Notes under the pieces: generated by a model
Told to the model about the DNA's origin: nothing
The model's database searches: none
What the model saw: the letters and a program-made list of their open reading frames with translations, nothing else
Assembly (NCBI GenBank): GCA_900550775.1
Contig: URTH01000121.1
Coordinates: 1 to 5,736, forward strand
Source of the DNA: an uncultured Eubacteriales bacterium
GTDB taxonomy: Bacteria; Bacillota; Clostridia; Monoglobales; Monoglobaceae
Length of the DNA stretch: 5,736 bases
Direction: 5' to 3'
Position numbers and translations under genes: made by a program
Shown: positions 1 to 5,736 of the stretch, in pieces
How positions within the stretch are numbered: the stretch's first letter is position 1
Layout: the number at the start of each line of letters is the position of its first letter

Positions 1-1
1 T

Positions 2-322
2 CCGCACGTGTTTGCGGTTATGCAGCAGAAAATCCGCGATGCGAAGGCTGATTTAATATGTCTTGACGTGCCGCTTTTGTTTTCGGCACCGTTCCCGATC
101 CCCTATGACGCGTCACTGGCGGTTGTTGCGCCGCGTGAGGTGCGCATTGCCCGTGTGATGCAGCGCTCCGGCCTGACGAGAGAGCAGGTGACCGATCGGA
201 TCGATCAGCAGATCACAGACGCCGACATGCGGAAAATGGCGGACTATGTGATTGAAAACGATGGCGATCTTGCAGCGCTTTTCCCAAAAGTTGAAAAAAT
301 TTATCGAAGGTTGACGGTGTAG
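2..322 (+). CDS. coaE: Dephospho-CoA kinase, C-terminal half (5' end outside window)
   Basis: Dephospho-CoA kinase phosphorylates the 3'-hydroxyl of dephospho-CoA with ATP, the last step of coenzyme A synthesis in the cytoplasm. The reading frame is open from base 2, so the first ATG at base 20 is internal and not the start; 106 residues are visible of a protein that is usually about 200. Family signals include LDVPLLF (the usual D-[IV]-PLLFE, with Ser here in place of the common Glu), then VVAPREVRIARVMQRSGLT, the following Gln-containing lid helix (RIDQQ), and the ADYVIEND motif near the C-terminus. The ATP-binding P-loop lies upstream of the window and cannot be checked. The stop TAG is followed after two bases by the next start codon, so the two genes are probably co-transcribed and coupled. 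The identification rests on the ordered set of motifs and is quite secure. Confidence 0.92.
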   Translation, partial: PHVFAVMQQKIRDAKADLICLDVPLLFSAPFPIPYDASLAVVAPREVRIARVMQRSGLTREQVTDRIDQQITDADMRKMADYVIENDGDLAALFPKVEKIYRRLTV

Positions 323-324
323 TT

Positions 325-984
325 ATGCGTGAAATACAAACCAAAGGGCGCCAAAGCTCCTATGCCGGGCGGCCGTCCGGTCGGCGATCCCGAAGGCGAA
401 GGCGGCGCGGCGGCTGCTTTGGCAGATTGATTTTTTTGTGTATCGTCTTTGGCCTGGTCGGCTATTTCGGCTATCGGGCGTGCCAGAGCCTCGGTCTTAA
501 CACGCGCATCATGCAAAGCCGCTACCCGATCAAGTATCAGGAGTATGTCGAGACCTATGCCGCGGAGTTTGGCGTTGATCCGGCGCTGGTCTACGGAGTG
601 ATCCGCACGGAGAGCCGCTTTGATCCCTATGCGGTATCAAACGCCAAGGCTAAGGGGCTGATGCAATTACAGGACGACACGGCGGCGGACTGCGCCCGTG
701 CCTTAAAGATCAGGGACTATTCCGCCGATCAGTTGTTTGACCCGGCGCTGAATATCCGTCTCGGCTGCTATTATCTTAAAAAACTGATTGCGGCCTATGA
801 TCAAAATTTAGAGACCGCGATTGCCGCCTACAATGGCGGCCCCGGTAACGTGGATAAATGGCTGAAAGACCAAAATTACAGTAAAGAAGCCGGTAAGCTG
901 GCGAGGATTCCTTTCCCTGAAACGGCGCGCTATGTAGAGAGCGTCATGGCAGCGTACCGCAACTATCATATGCTATACTATTAA
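325..984 (+). CDS. Membrane-anchored lytic transglycosylase, SLT domain
   Basis: Family 1-type lytic transglycosylases cleave the MurNAc-GlcNAc bond of peptidoglycan, leaving a 1,6-anhydro end. This 219-residue protein begins with a basic tail that includes six consecutive arginines (residues 23-28), then one hydrophobic segment (about 33-49), giving an N-in, C-out anchored topology. The catalytic domain (about 68-215) shows the VIRTESRFDPYAVS motif with the predicted catalytic Glu96, GLMQLQ at 111-116 (the family more often has GLMQLMP), the NIRLGCYYL helix and AYNGGPGNV at 168-176. The start ATG lies two bases after the coaE stop; the only upstream purine match, GAAGG at 306-310, is 14 bases away, so initiation probably depends on coupling to coaE. 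Placement after coaE is, from memory, a recurring clostridial arrangement. Its exact role in wall turnover is not shown by the sequence. Confidence 0.92.
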   Translation: MREIQTKGRQSSYAGRPSGRRSRRRRRRGGCFGRLIFLCIVFGLVGYFGYRACQSLGLNTRIMQSRYPIKYQEYVETYAAEFGVDPALVYGVIRTESRFDPYAVSNAKAKGLMQLQDDTAADCARALKIRDYSADQLFDPALNIRLGCYYLKKLIAAYDQNLETAIAAYNGGPGNVDKWLKDQNYSKEAGKLARIPFPETARYVESVMAAYRNYHMLYY

Positions 985-986
985 AT

Positions 987-993
987 AAAGGAG
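987..993 (+). promoter_or_regulatory. Ribosome binding site fixing the M18 peptidase start
   Basis: AAAGGAG sits eight bases before the ATG at 1002. An in-frame GTG at 993 would overlap this site and have no binding site of its own, so the ATG at 1002 is chosen. Confidence 0.85.
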
Positions 994-1001
994 TGTTTTT
1001 T

Positions 1002-2411
1002 ATGGCAAAAAACCAAAAGGATCAAAAGAACTTACACTACGAAAATAAAAGCATCTTCCCAAGCCTTGGCGAAAAGGAAAAGAGCGAAGTCTTTGACTTT
1101 TGCGAGGACTACCGCAAGTTTATCACGCTTGCGAAAACCGAGCGTGAGTTTTGTGAAGAGAGCGTCAGAGTGCTGGAGGCAAACGGCTTTACCATGCTGG
1201 AGGAAAAGTCCAAATTAAAGGCCGGGGACAAGGTGTATACGGTCAACCGCGGCAAGGGTGTTTTTGCCGCTGTGATCGGCAGCGAACCGATCGAGAACGG
1301 CGTCAGCCTGGTCGGCGCGCACATCGACTCGCCGCGTCTTGATTTAAAGCCCAATCCGCTCTATGAGGATCAGGGCGTGGCGTACTTTAAAACGCACTAT
1401 TACGGCGGCATCAAAAAGTATCAGTGGACGGCCATTCCGCTTGCGATTCACGGTGTTGCGGCTTTGCAGGACGGCACCCAGATTAAGATCAGCATCGGTG
1501 AGGATCCGTCCGACCCGGTATTTTGCGTCAGCGATATTCTGCCGCACCTGGCGCAGAATCAGATGACCAAAAAGATGGTAGAGGCCATTCCGGGAGAGAG
1601 CCTGAATATTATCTTAGGCAACATCGGCAGCGATGATCCGGAGGTCAAGGAGGGCGTCAAGCAGAACATTCTTAAAATTTTAAACGAAAAATACGATATC
1701 TGCGAAGAGGATTTGCTCAGCAGTGAGATTGAGGTGGTACCGGCGTTTGACGCACGGGATCTGGGTCTGGATCGGAGCATGATTGCCGGTTACGGCCAGG
1801 ACGACCGCGTATGTGCCTACACCGCGCTCCGTGCTATCTTAGACGTGAAAAAGCCGAAAAAGACGGCGGTTTGCCTTTTAGTGGATAAAGAAGAGATCGG
1901 CAGCATGGGCGCAACCGGAATGCAGTCGCGGCATTTTGAAAATGTTCTGGCAAAGGTTTGCGCAAAAACGGTGAAAACTTATTCGGATCTGACCCTGCGT
2001 GAGGCATTGCAGAATTCGACCTGTCTCTCTGCGGATGTCGGCGTGGCCTTAGACCCCAATTATGCCGATGTGACCGAAAAACGGAATACGGCCATCTTAA
2101 ACGGCGGTATTTTACTGACCAAGTACACGGGCTCCCGCGGTAAGGGCGGCGCAAGCGACGCCAACGCAGAGCTGGTCGCAAAGATTCGCAGGATCTTTAA
2201 CGAAAACGAGGTGGAATGGCAGATCGGTGAGCTCGGCAAGGTTGACTTCGGCGGCGGCGGTACCATCGCGCAGTTTGTCGCAAACCTTGATATGGACGTC
2301 ATTGACGCCGGGGTTCCGCTGCTTTCCATGCATTCTCCGTTTGAGGTGGCCGGAAAGCTGGATATCTTTATGGCATACAAGGGCTATCGCGCATTTTATC
2401 AGCACAATTAA
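1002..2411 (+). CDS. M18 family aminopeptidase
   Basis: M18 aminopeptidases are cytosolic, dinuclear zinc enzymes with a tetrahedral (dodecameric) assembly that remove N-terminal residues, often acidic or neutral, from peptides. The protein is 469 residues, normal for the family, and has no signal peptide. The metal-site motifs appear in order: GAHIDSPRLDLKP with His107, GQDDRVCAY with Asp268, DKEEIGSMGATGMQS with Glu297 and Glu298, SADVGVALDP with Asp345, and SMHSPFE with His444. All expected ligands and the catalytic Glu are present, so the enzyme should be active. The SADV-x-x-A-x-DP form resembles the clostridial apeA-like branch rather than the yeast or human aspartyl aminopeptidase branch, which has SADM-x-HA; this subgroup call is from memory. 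It starts 17 bases after the transglycosylase stop, within the same apparent operon. Confidence 0.95.
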   Translation: MAKNQKDQKNLHYENKSIFPSLGEKEKSEVFDFCEDYRKFITLAKTEREFCEESVRVLEANGFTMLEEKSKLKAGDKVYTVNRGKGVFAAVIGSEPIENGVSLVGAHIDSPRLDLKPNPLYEDQGVAYFKTHYYGGIKKYQWTAIPLAIHGVAALQDGTQIKISIGEDPSDPVFCVSDILPHLAQNQMTKKMVEAIPGESLNIILGNIGSDDPEVKEGVKQNILKILNEKYDICEEDLLSSEIEVVPAFDARDLGLDRSMIAGYGQDDRVCAYTALRAILDVKKPKKTAVCLLVDKEEIGSMGATGMQSRHFENVLAKVCAKTVKTYSDLTLREALQNSTCLSADVGVALDPNYADVTEKRNTAILNGGILLTKYTGSRGKGGASDANAELVAKIRRIFNENEVEWQIGELGKVDFGGGGTIAQFVANLDMDVIDAGVPLLSMHSPFEVAGKLDIFMAYKGYRAFYQHN

Positions 2412-2423
2412 CGCCTGATGAAA

Positions 2424-2429
2424 AGAGGA
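2424..2429 (+). promoter_or_regulatory. Ribosome binding site fixing the cohesin-gene start
   Basis: AGAGGA ends six bases before the ATG at 2436. The upstream in-frame ATG at 2418 lies before this site and would put six extra residues in front of an already complete signal peptide, so 2436 is preferred. Confidence 0.8.
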
Positions 2430-2435
2430 AGTGTT

Positions 2436-3677
2436 ATGAAACGGACGAAAAAAGTATTGGTTTTTCTGATTGCGGCATGGCTGCTTACCGCACTGCCGGT
2501 GTGTGCCGAAAATAACGTTCCCAATGAGACCGAGGCGGTATATGCCGCCTCGGTCTCTGCGCCCGTGAGCGAGCTGCATCCGGGTGATACCGTCTATGTG
2601 ACGGTTTCCCTTTCGCAGCCCGTTTCGGTATACGGCGCGGAATTGCTGCTCTCTTACGACACCGATATCCTGGCAGAGCCGAAGGCAGCCCTTACGCGGA
2701 CGGAGACGGAGACGGTGAGAGAGGTCACGCAGCAGATGACAGAGGGAGAACTGTTATACGCGTGTACGCACCTTGGCAAAAAGTCGCCGGCAGCTTTGCA
2801 GCAAAACGCGGTGACGGTGACCTTTACCGCAAAAAAGAGCGGATCGGCCGCCGTATCGCCAAAACGGCTTAAAATTGTGCAGGAGGATATGTCCTATCAG
2901 ATTTTTGATCTGACGGGACAAACGGTGACGGTACTTATCACAGAGCGCACCGTGCAGCCGACCGAGCCGCCGCGCGGCGGTGGCGGAGGCGGCGGTGGCG
3001 GCGGTTCGATCCGCGGCGGAATCACCGTTTCGGGCGGTAATGCGGCGGCAGCGCAGCCGCCTGCCCCAACGCAAATCCCGGAGGAGCCTGCCCCAACTTC
3101 GGCGGCCGCCTTTTCGGATTTGGGACAAGTCTCTTGGGCGGAGGAGGCCATCACCAAAATGGCAGAGGCCGGCATTGTAAAGGGAAAGAGTGAGGGCGTA
3201 TTCGCGCCGCTGGACGCTCTGACCCGTGCCGAGGCTGCAAAGCTTTTGTGTGAGGCGTTTTCGCTCACGGAAGGCGAGGAAGAGGGCAAGACGTTTTCAG
3301 ACGTTGACGCTGCGGCTTGGTATGCAGAGTACATACGGTGCGCCGCGCAAAACGGCGTTATTTTGGGAGACGAAAATAACCGCTTTTACCCGGAAGAGAC
3401 CGTCAAACGGGAAGAGTTCGCCGCCATGCTGATGCGGACGCTCCAGGCAAAACAGATCACCCTTTCGCCGGTACGGCTGAACATCAACTTTGCCGATGAG
3501 GGCGAAATTTCCGACTTTGCGGTCGGCGCCGTTGATTTTTTGTATACCGCCGGTATTTTTGAGGGGGATAACGGATCCTTTTATCCGCAGTCGCCGCTGA
3601 ATCGGGCGGAGGCGGCCGTATCGGTGTATCGCATACGCAGTCTGACAGAAAGCGGAGGTGAGAGTCATGAAAATTAG
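2436..3677 (+). CDS. Exported cohesin protein with three C-terminal SLH repeats (anchoring-scaffoldin-like)
   Basis: The 413-residue product looks like a small wall-bound scaffold. Residues 1-24 form a signal peptide (MKRTKK basic end, hydrophobic core, likely cleavage after PVCA). About 39-168 is a cohesin-like domain: HPGDTVYVTVSLSQPVSVYG, then AELLLSYDTDIL, and a closing strand AVTVTFTAKKSG, the typical cohesin pattern. A flexible Gly-rich and Pro/Ala-rich linker follows (about 174-224) with ten glycines in a row at 181-190. Three SLH repeats run from about 226 to 400, each starting FSD or FAD and carrying the TRAE-type motif as TRAE (263-266), KREE (324-327) and NRAE (389-392). SLH triplets bind secondary cell-wall polymer, so the cohesin should face outward. 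Its likely ligand is the dockerin of the next gene, which overlaps its 3' end by 11 bases. A single cohesin makes it an anchor rather than a multi-enzyme scaffold. Cohesin type is not resolved by eye. Confidence 0.87.
   Translation: MKRTKKVLVFLIAAWLLTALPVCAENNVPNETEAVYAASVSAPVSELHPGDTVYVTVSLSQPVSVYGAELLLSYDTDILAEPKAALTRTETETVREVTQQMTEGELLYACTHLGKKSPAALQQNAVTVTFTAKKSGSAAVSPKRLKIVQEDMSYQIFDLTGQTVTVLITERTVQPTEPPRGGGGGGGGGGSIRGGITVSGGNAAAAQPPAPTQIPEEPAPTSAAAFSDLGQVSWAEEAITKMAEAGIVKGKSEGVFAPLDALTRAEAAKLLCEAFSLTEGEEEGKTFSDVDAAAWYAEYIRCAAQNGVILGDENNRFYPEETVKREEFAAMLMRTLQAKQITLSPVRLNINFADEGEISDFAVGAVDFLYTAGIFEGDNGSFYPQSPLNRAEAAVSVYRIRSLTESGGESHEN
2526..2557 (+). repeat. Perfect 13-bp inverted repeat (hairpin) inside the cohesin gene
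   Basis: GAGACCGAGGCGG at 2526-2538 is the exact reverse complement of CCGCCTCGGTCTC at 2545-2557, with a six-base loop TATATG. Ten of thirteen pairs are G-C. It encodes residues 31-41, just past the signal peptide. No T-run follows (TGCGCCCGTG), so it is not an intrinsic terminator of the usual kind. Confidence 0.85.
2967..3005 (+). repeat. Palindrome and (GGN)10 tract encoding the poly-Gly linker
   Basis: A 14-base palindrome CCGCCGCGCGGCGG (2967-2980) runs into ten consecutive glycine codons of the GGC/GGT/GGA type (2976-3005). The repeat is in frame in units of three and forms the hinge between cohesin and SLH domains. Length change by replication slippage would alter only linker length. 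Confidence 0.8.
3654..3661 (+). promoter_or_regulatory. Strong ribosome binding site fixing the dockerin-gene start
   Basis: GGAGGTGA, a full complement to the 16S 3' end, lies inside the end of the cohesin gene, five bases before the ATG at 3667. An in-frame GTG at 3658 is part of this site and is rejected as the start. Confidence 0.88.
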
Positions 3678-4764
3678 AAAACTTGCGGCGCTTTTTTGCG
3701 CCGGACTGATGCTTCTGCTGCCGCTCTCTGCATGGGCGGAGGAAAGCACGCCGATAACAGGATCGGAAACCGAGGGCGCGGAGACTGAAGAGCCGGAAAC
3801 CGCCGATACGATCTGGGTCAATGAGGGCGATACGCTTGCCGAGGCAGTCGAGGCAGAAAATGTGGACGTCTGGGCGGTCGAGGACTATGAGCTTGGCACG
3901 ATGTATGAAGATCCGTATGTTCTGCGCCGTGCGGCCAATACAACCGATGCGTATGTGGTGTTTTATCTGCCTTATCTTGAGGAGGCGGAGCTGCTCTCAT
4001 ACAGCTGGCCGGAGCATGTGGTGTCGTTTCGGATGTTGCTTTCAAAAGACGGCAAAACGTGGGAAGAGAGGGCAATGACGGTAGACGAAGAGCCGGACGC
4101 TGAGGAACAGGGTCGCTGGACCAAGCTTTATCATAAGGCAAGCGGACTGCGGGGCATGTCTTATTTGAAGATCGAATGGCCGGGCGAATTGTCCGGAAAC
4201 GACTGGTGGAATCCGTACCTTGGCAGCATCCGCGCAAGGCTTGGCACGCCCCAAATGGAACAGATCAAGTGTGAGATCCCGGATAAACTGGTGATTCCGC
4301 GGTACGATACGGAGGAATATCCGCTCAAAGCGTGCGCGGTCGATCAGATTGAAAACCCTGTTGCGGCAGAGATCACGTGGCAGCTAAAAGAGGCCGAACC
4401 GCCGGAGGGCGTGACGCTCAAAGAGGACGGCGTGCTTACGGTTTCTCACGATTGTACGGCGCAAAGCATTGCGCTCACGGTGTCGTGCAGTGACGGAAAT
4501 AAAACCTTGACCGCCGATGTTACGGTTTTGCTGGAGACAGCAAAAATCGGCGATGTGAACTATGACAACGTGATTGATGAAAAAGATTTGGAGTTTGCTT
4601 ATCTTCACTATGGCAAGACCGAGGCGGACGGGGACTGGCAGGCGCTGCGTCTGGCCGATGTGGACGGAGACGGGAAGATTGATATTGCAGATGTCGCGTA
4701 TCTGGCCTATTACGCAGAGGAAGAAACTGACGGGACGGCGACAGAAAAGGGGAATGAAAATTGA
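3667..4764 (+). CDS. Exported dockerin protein with discoidin-like and Ig-like domains
   Basis: The 365-residue product has a signal peptide (1-24, likely cut after SAWA), an acidic Thr/Glu-rich stretch (about 25-50), a beta-sandwich of galactose-binding or discoidin type (about 76-192, with LLSKDGKTWEE and YLKIEWPG), a bacterial Ig-like domain (about 197-290, with ITWQLKE and GVTLKEDGVLTVS) and a C-terminal dockerin (about 294-352). Both dockerin calcium loops are intact: DVNYDNVIDEKD (296-307) and DVDGDGKIDIAD (331-342), with Asp or Asn at loop positions 1, 3, 5 and 12. The first has Asn where Gly is usual at position 6. Dockerins bind cohesins, and the preceding gene encodes one, so this protein is probably held on the cell surface by it. 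No catalytic domain is recognised; carbohydrate or glycan binding is a guess from the fold. Its start overlaps the cohesin gene by 11 bases. Confidence 0.87.
   Translation: MKIRKLAALFCAGLMLLLPLSAWAEESTPITGSETEGAETEEPETADTIWVNEGDTLAEAVEAENVDVWAVEDYELGTMYEDPYVLRRAANTTDAYVVFYLPYLEEAELLSYSWPEHVVSFRMLLSKDGKTWEERAMTVDEEPDAEEQGRWTKLYHKASGLRGMSYLKIEWPGELSGNDWWNPYLGSIRARLGTPQMEQIKCEIPDKLVIPRYDTEEYPLKACAVDQIENPVAAEITWQLKEAEPPEGVTLKEDGVLTVSHDCTAQSIALTVSCSDGNKTLTADVTVLLETAKIGDVNYDNVIDEKDLEFAYLHYGKTEADGDWQALRLADVDGDGKIDIADVAYLAYYAEEETDGTATEKGNEN
4747..4753 (+). promoter_or_regulatory. Ribosome binding site selecting a TTG start
   Basis: AAGGGGA lies seven bases before TTG at 4761. The nearby ATG at 4754 abuts the site and is in another frame that stops at about 4879, so TTG is the better start. 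Confidence 0.75.
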
Positions 4765-5736
4765 AACGAACGGTTTGTCTTTGCCTTGTGCTTTTTATGA
4801 TGCTTGGCATGATTCCGGTATTCGGACAGGAGGAAGCTGCCGCACAGACGGCACAGACCGCAGCAGGGGACTTGGGTGAATTGCTCGATGACTGCGTGGA
4901 TTTTTCGGCCGCGAGGGCGCACAGTGAGGAGCTTTACTGTGAGGTCACTGCGGAGGAGAACCGTTATGCCTTTGACGATTATACCATGATCATGCGCAAA
5001 ACGGCAACGGCACAGTGGCTGGAATACGAGATCCCGGACGGGCAGTATTTGACTTTTCACACCTATTTCCGCCAGGGTGAGGAGATTTCTCATTTTTCGT
5101 TTTCGTGGTCAAAGGACGGCGAGACCTGGCAGGACGCGGCCGCAGATACCGAGGTTTTGAGCGTGGACAGCTGGAAGTGGGTGCCGGTGATTTATCGGTT
5201 AAAGCATCTGGACGCGTCCGCTAAATATGTGAAAATTACCTTTGGCAACCTGACGGGCAGTGCGTGGTCGCCCAGTCTTGCCGGTGTTTATTCTAACTAC
5301 ATCGTGCAAAATCCCTATGGATTTGCGGACTGCGCCGGTACGCCTTATGAAAAAGATACCTCCTTTTTAAAAAGCCTTGGCTTTGTGTCCGGGTACAGTG
5401 CACAAAAATACTGCCCGACCGAGGAAATCAGCCGCGCCGAGCTTGCACAGCTGACGGCAAAGGCAATATCCGCAAGCGGCGGCGCCCGTGTTTTTTGGGA
5501 CGTGGAGCGTGAGCATTGGGCGGCATCCGCGGTCGCCGGACTTTACGGCATGGGCGTGATATGCGGAGACGAAAACGGATATTTTCATCCCGATGACCCG
5601 GTCACTTGTATCGAGGCGGCAAAAATTTTTTGCGCCGCCATGGGTTATACGGCGATGGCAGAGCAGCACGGCGGTTATCCGACCGGGTTTTGGTATATGG
5701 CGCGTCAGATCGGCTTGCTTGACGGCGTGAATCGGG
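4761..5736 (+). CDS. Exported discoidin-like and SLH-repeat surface protein (3' end outside window)
   Basis: The frame is open from TTG at 4761 to the window edge, giving 325 residues with no stop. TTG shares the bases TTGA with the stop of the dockerin gene, and the first residues (M)KRT match the start of the cohesin protein, which supports this start. Residues 1-22 form a signal peptide with likely cleavage after PVFG. About 70-180 is a beta-sandwich similar to that of the preceding gene (FSWSKDGETWQD, then KYVKITFGNLTG). SLH-like repeats follow: about 188-236 with SRAE at 224-227, 245-296 with FWDVEREHWA and a degenerate TCIE at 282-285, and a third beginning near 304. It should be wall-attached through the SLH repeats; whatever lies after residue 325 is unseen and could include further domains. 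Seven cysteines occur after the signal peptide. Function is unknown beyond surface display. Confidence 0.85.
   Translation, partial: MKRTVCLCLVLFMMLGMIPVFGQEEAAAQTAQTAAGDLGELLDDCVDFSAARAHSEELYCEVTAEENRYAFDDYTMIMRKTATAQWLEYEIPDGQYLTFHTYFRQGEEISHFSFSWSKDGETWQDAAADTEVLSVDSWKWVPVIYRLKHLDASAKYVKITFGNLTGSAWSPSLAGVYSNYIVQNPYGFADCAGTPYEKDTSFLKSLGFVSGYSAQKYCPTEEISRAELAQLTAKAISASGGARVFWDVEREHWAASAVAGLYGMGVICGDENGYFHPDDPVTCIEAAKIFCAAMGYTAMAEQHGGYPTGFWYMARQIGLLDGVNR

Noticed and set aside
2412..2435. Promoter for the surface genes in the gap after the peptidase
   Set aside because: The gap is only 24 bases and is largely taken up by the ribosome site; no -35/-10 pair could be supported here.
2526..2557. 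Hairpin as an intrinsic terminator
   Set aside because: The stem is strong, but the following bases are GC-rich with no T-run, and it sits inside an intact coding region.
2112..2579. Antisense 155-codon open frame across the peptidase-cohesin junction
   Set aside because: It lies opposite two well-supported genes, has no recognisable domain and no matching ribosome site; it is a shadow of GC-biased codon use.
2897..3334. Antisense frame encoding a poly-proline run
   Set aside because: The prolines are just the complement of the poly-glycine codons of the real gene.
3297..3821. Antisense 174-codon open frame
   Set aside because: It runs opposite the SLH repeats and the next signal peptide, both clearly coding on the + strand, and its product shows no family signal.
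4574..4879. 101-codon + strand frame including an ATG at 4754
   Set aside because: It overlaps the dockerin codons in another frame, and the ATG abuts the ribosome site. The frame starting at TTG 4761 has the signal peptide and stays open to the window end.
1..5736. CRISPR array, tRNA, rRNA, insertion sequence or riboswitch
   Set aside because: Coding sequence fills the window almost completely, and no spaced direct repeats, transposase motifs or RNA-gene structures were seen.

Overview
The window reads entirely on the + strand and holds six tightly packed genes with no stretch of non-coding DNA longer than 24 bases. Short spacers, good GGAGG-type ribosome binding sites, moderately high GC and the gene families (M18 aminopeptidase, cohesin, dockerin and S-layer homology modules) point to a Gram-positive anaerobe of the class Clostridia, perhaps an uncultured gut or anaerobic-digester lineage. 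This placement is inference from content; there is no rRNA or other marker here.

The first part (bases 1-2411) is housekeeping: the 3' half of a dephospho-CoA kinase gene (coaE), a membrane-anchored lytic transglycosylase, and a complete M18 metallo-aminopeptidase. Gaps between these genes are 2 and 17 bases.

The second part (bases 2436-5736) is a set of three exported cell-surface proteins. The first is scaffold-like: signal peptide, one cohesin domain, a Gly-rich linker with ten consecutive glycines, and three C-terminal SLH repeats that should tether it to the cell wall. The second has a signal peptide, a discoidin-like beta-sandwich, an Ig-like domain and a two-loop C-terminal dockerin, the natural partner module of a cohesin. 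The third, cut by the window edge, has a signal peptide, the same kind of beta-sandwich and then SLH repeats. Genes four and five overlap by 11 bases, and five and six by 4 (TTGA), so translational coupling is likely.

The most interesting reading is a small anchored cohesin-dockerin assembly that carries no recognisable enzyme in view. A wall-bound cohesin protein would hold a dockerin protein, while a paralogous beta-sandwich is tethered directly by SLH repeats. All six genes could be one transcript, since no promoter or terminator is visible between the housekeeping and surface halves. A perfect 13-bp hairpin just after the signal-peptide codons of the cohesin gene is the clearest non-coding signal.
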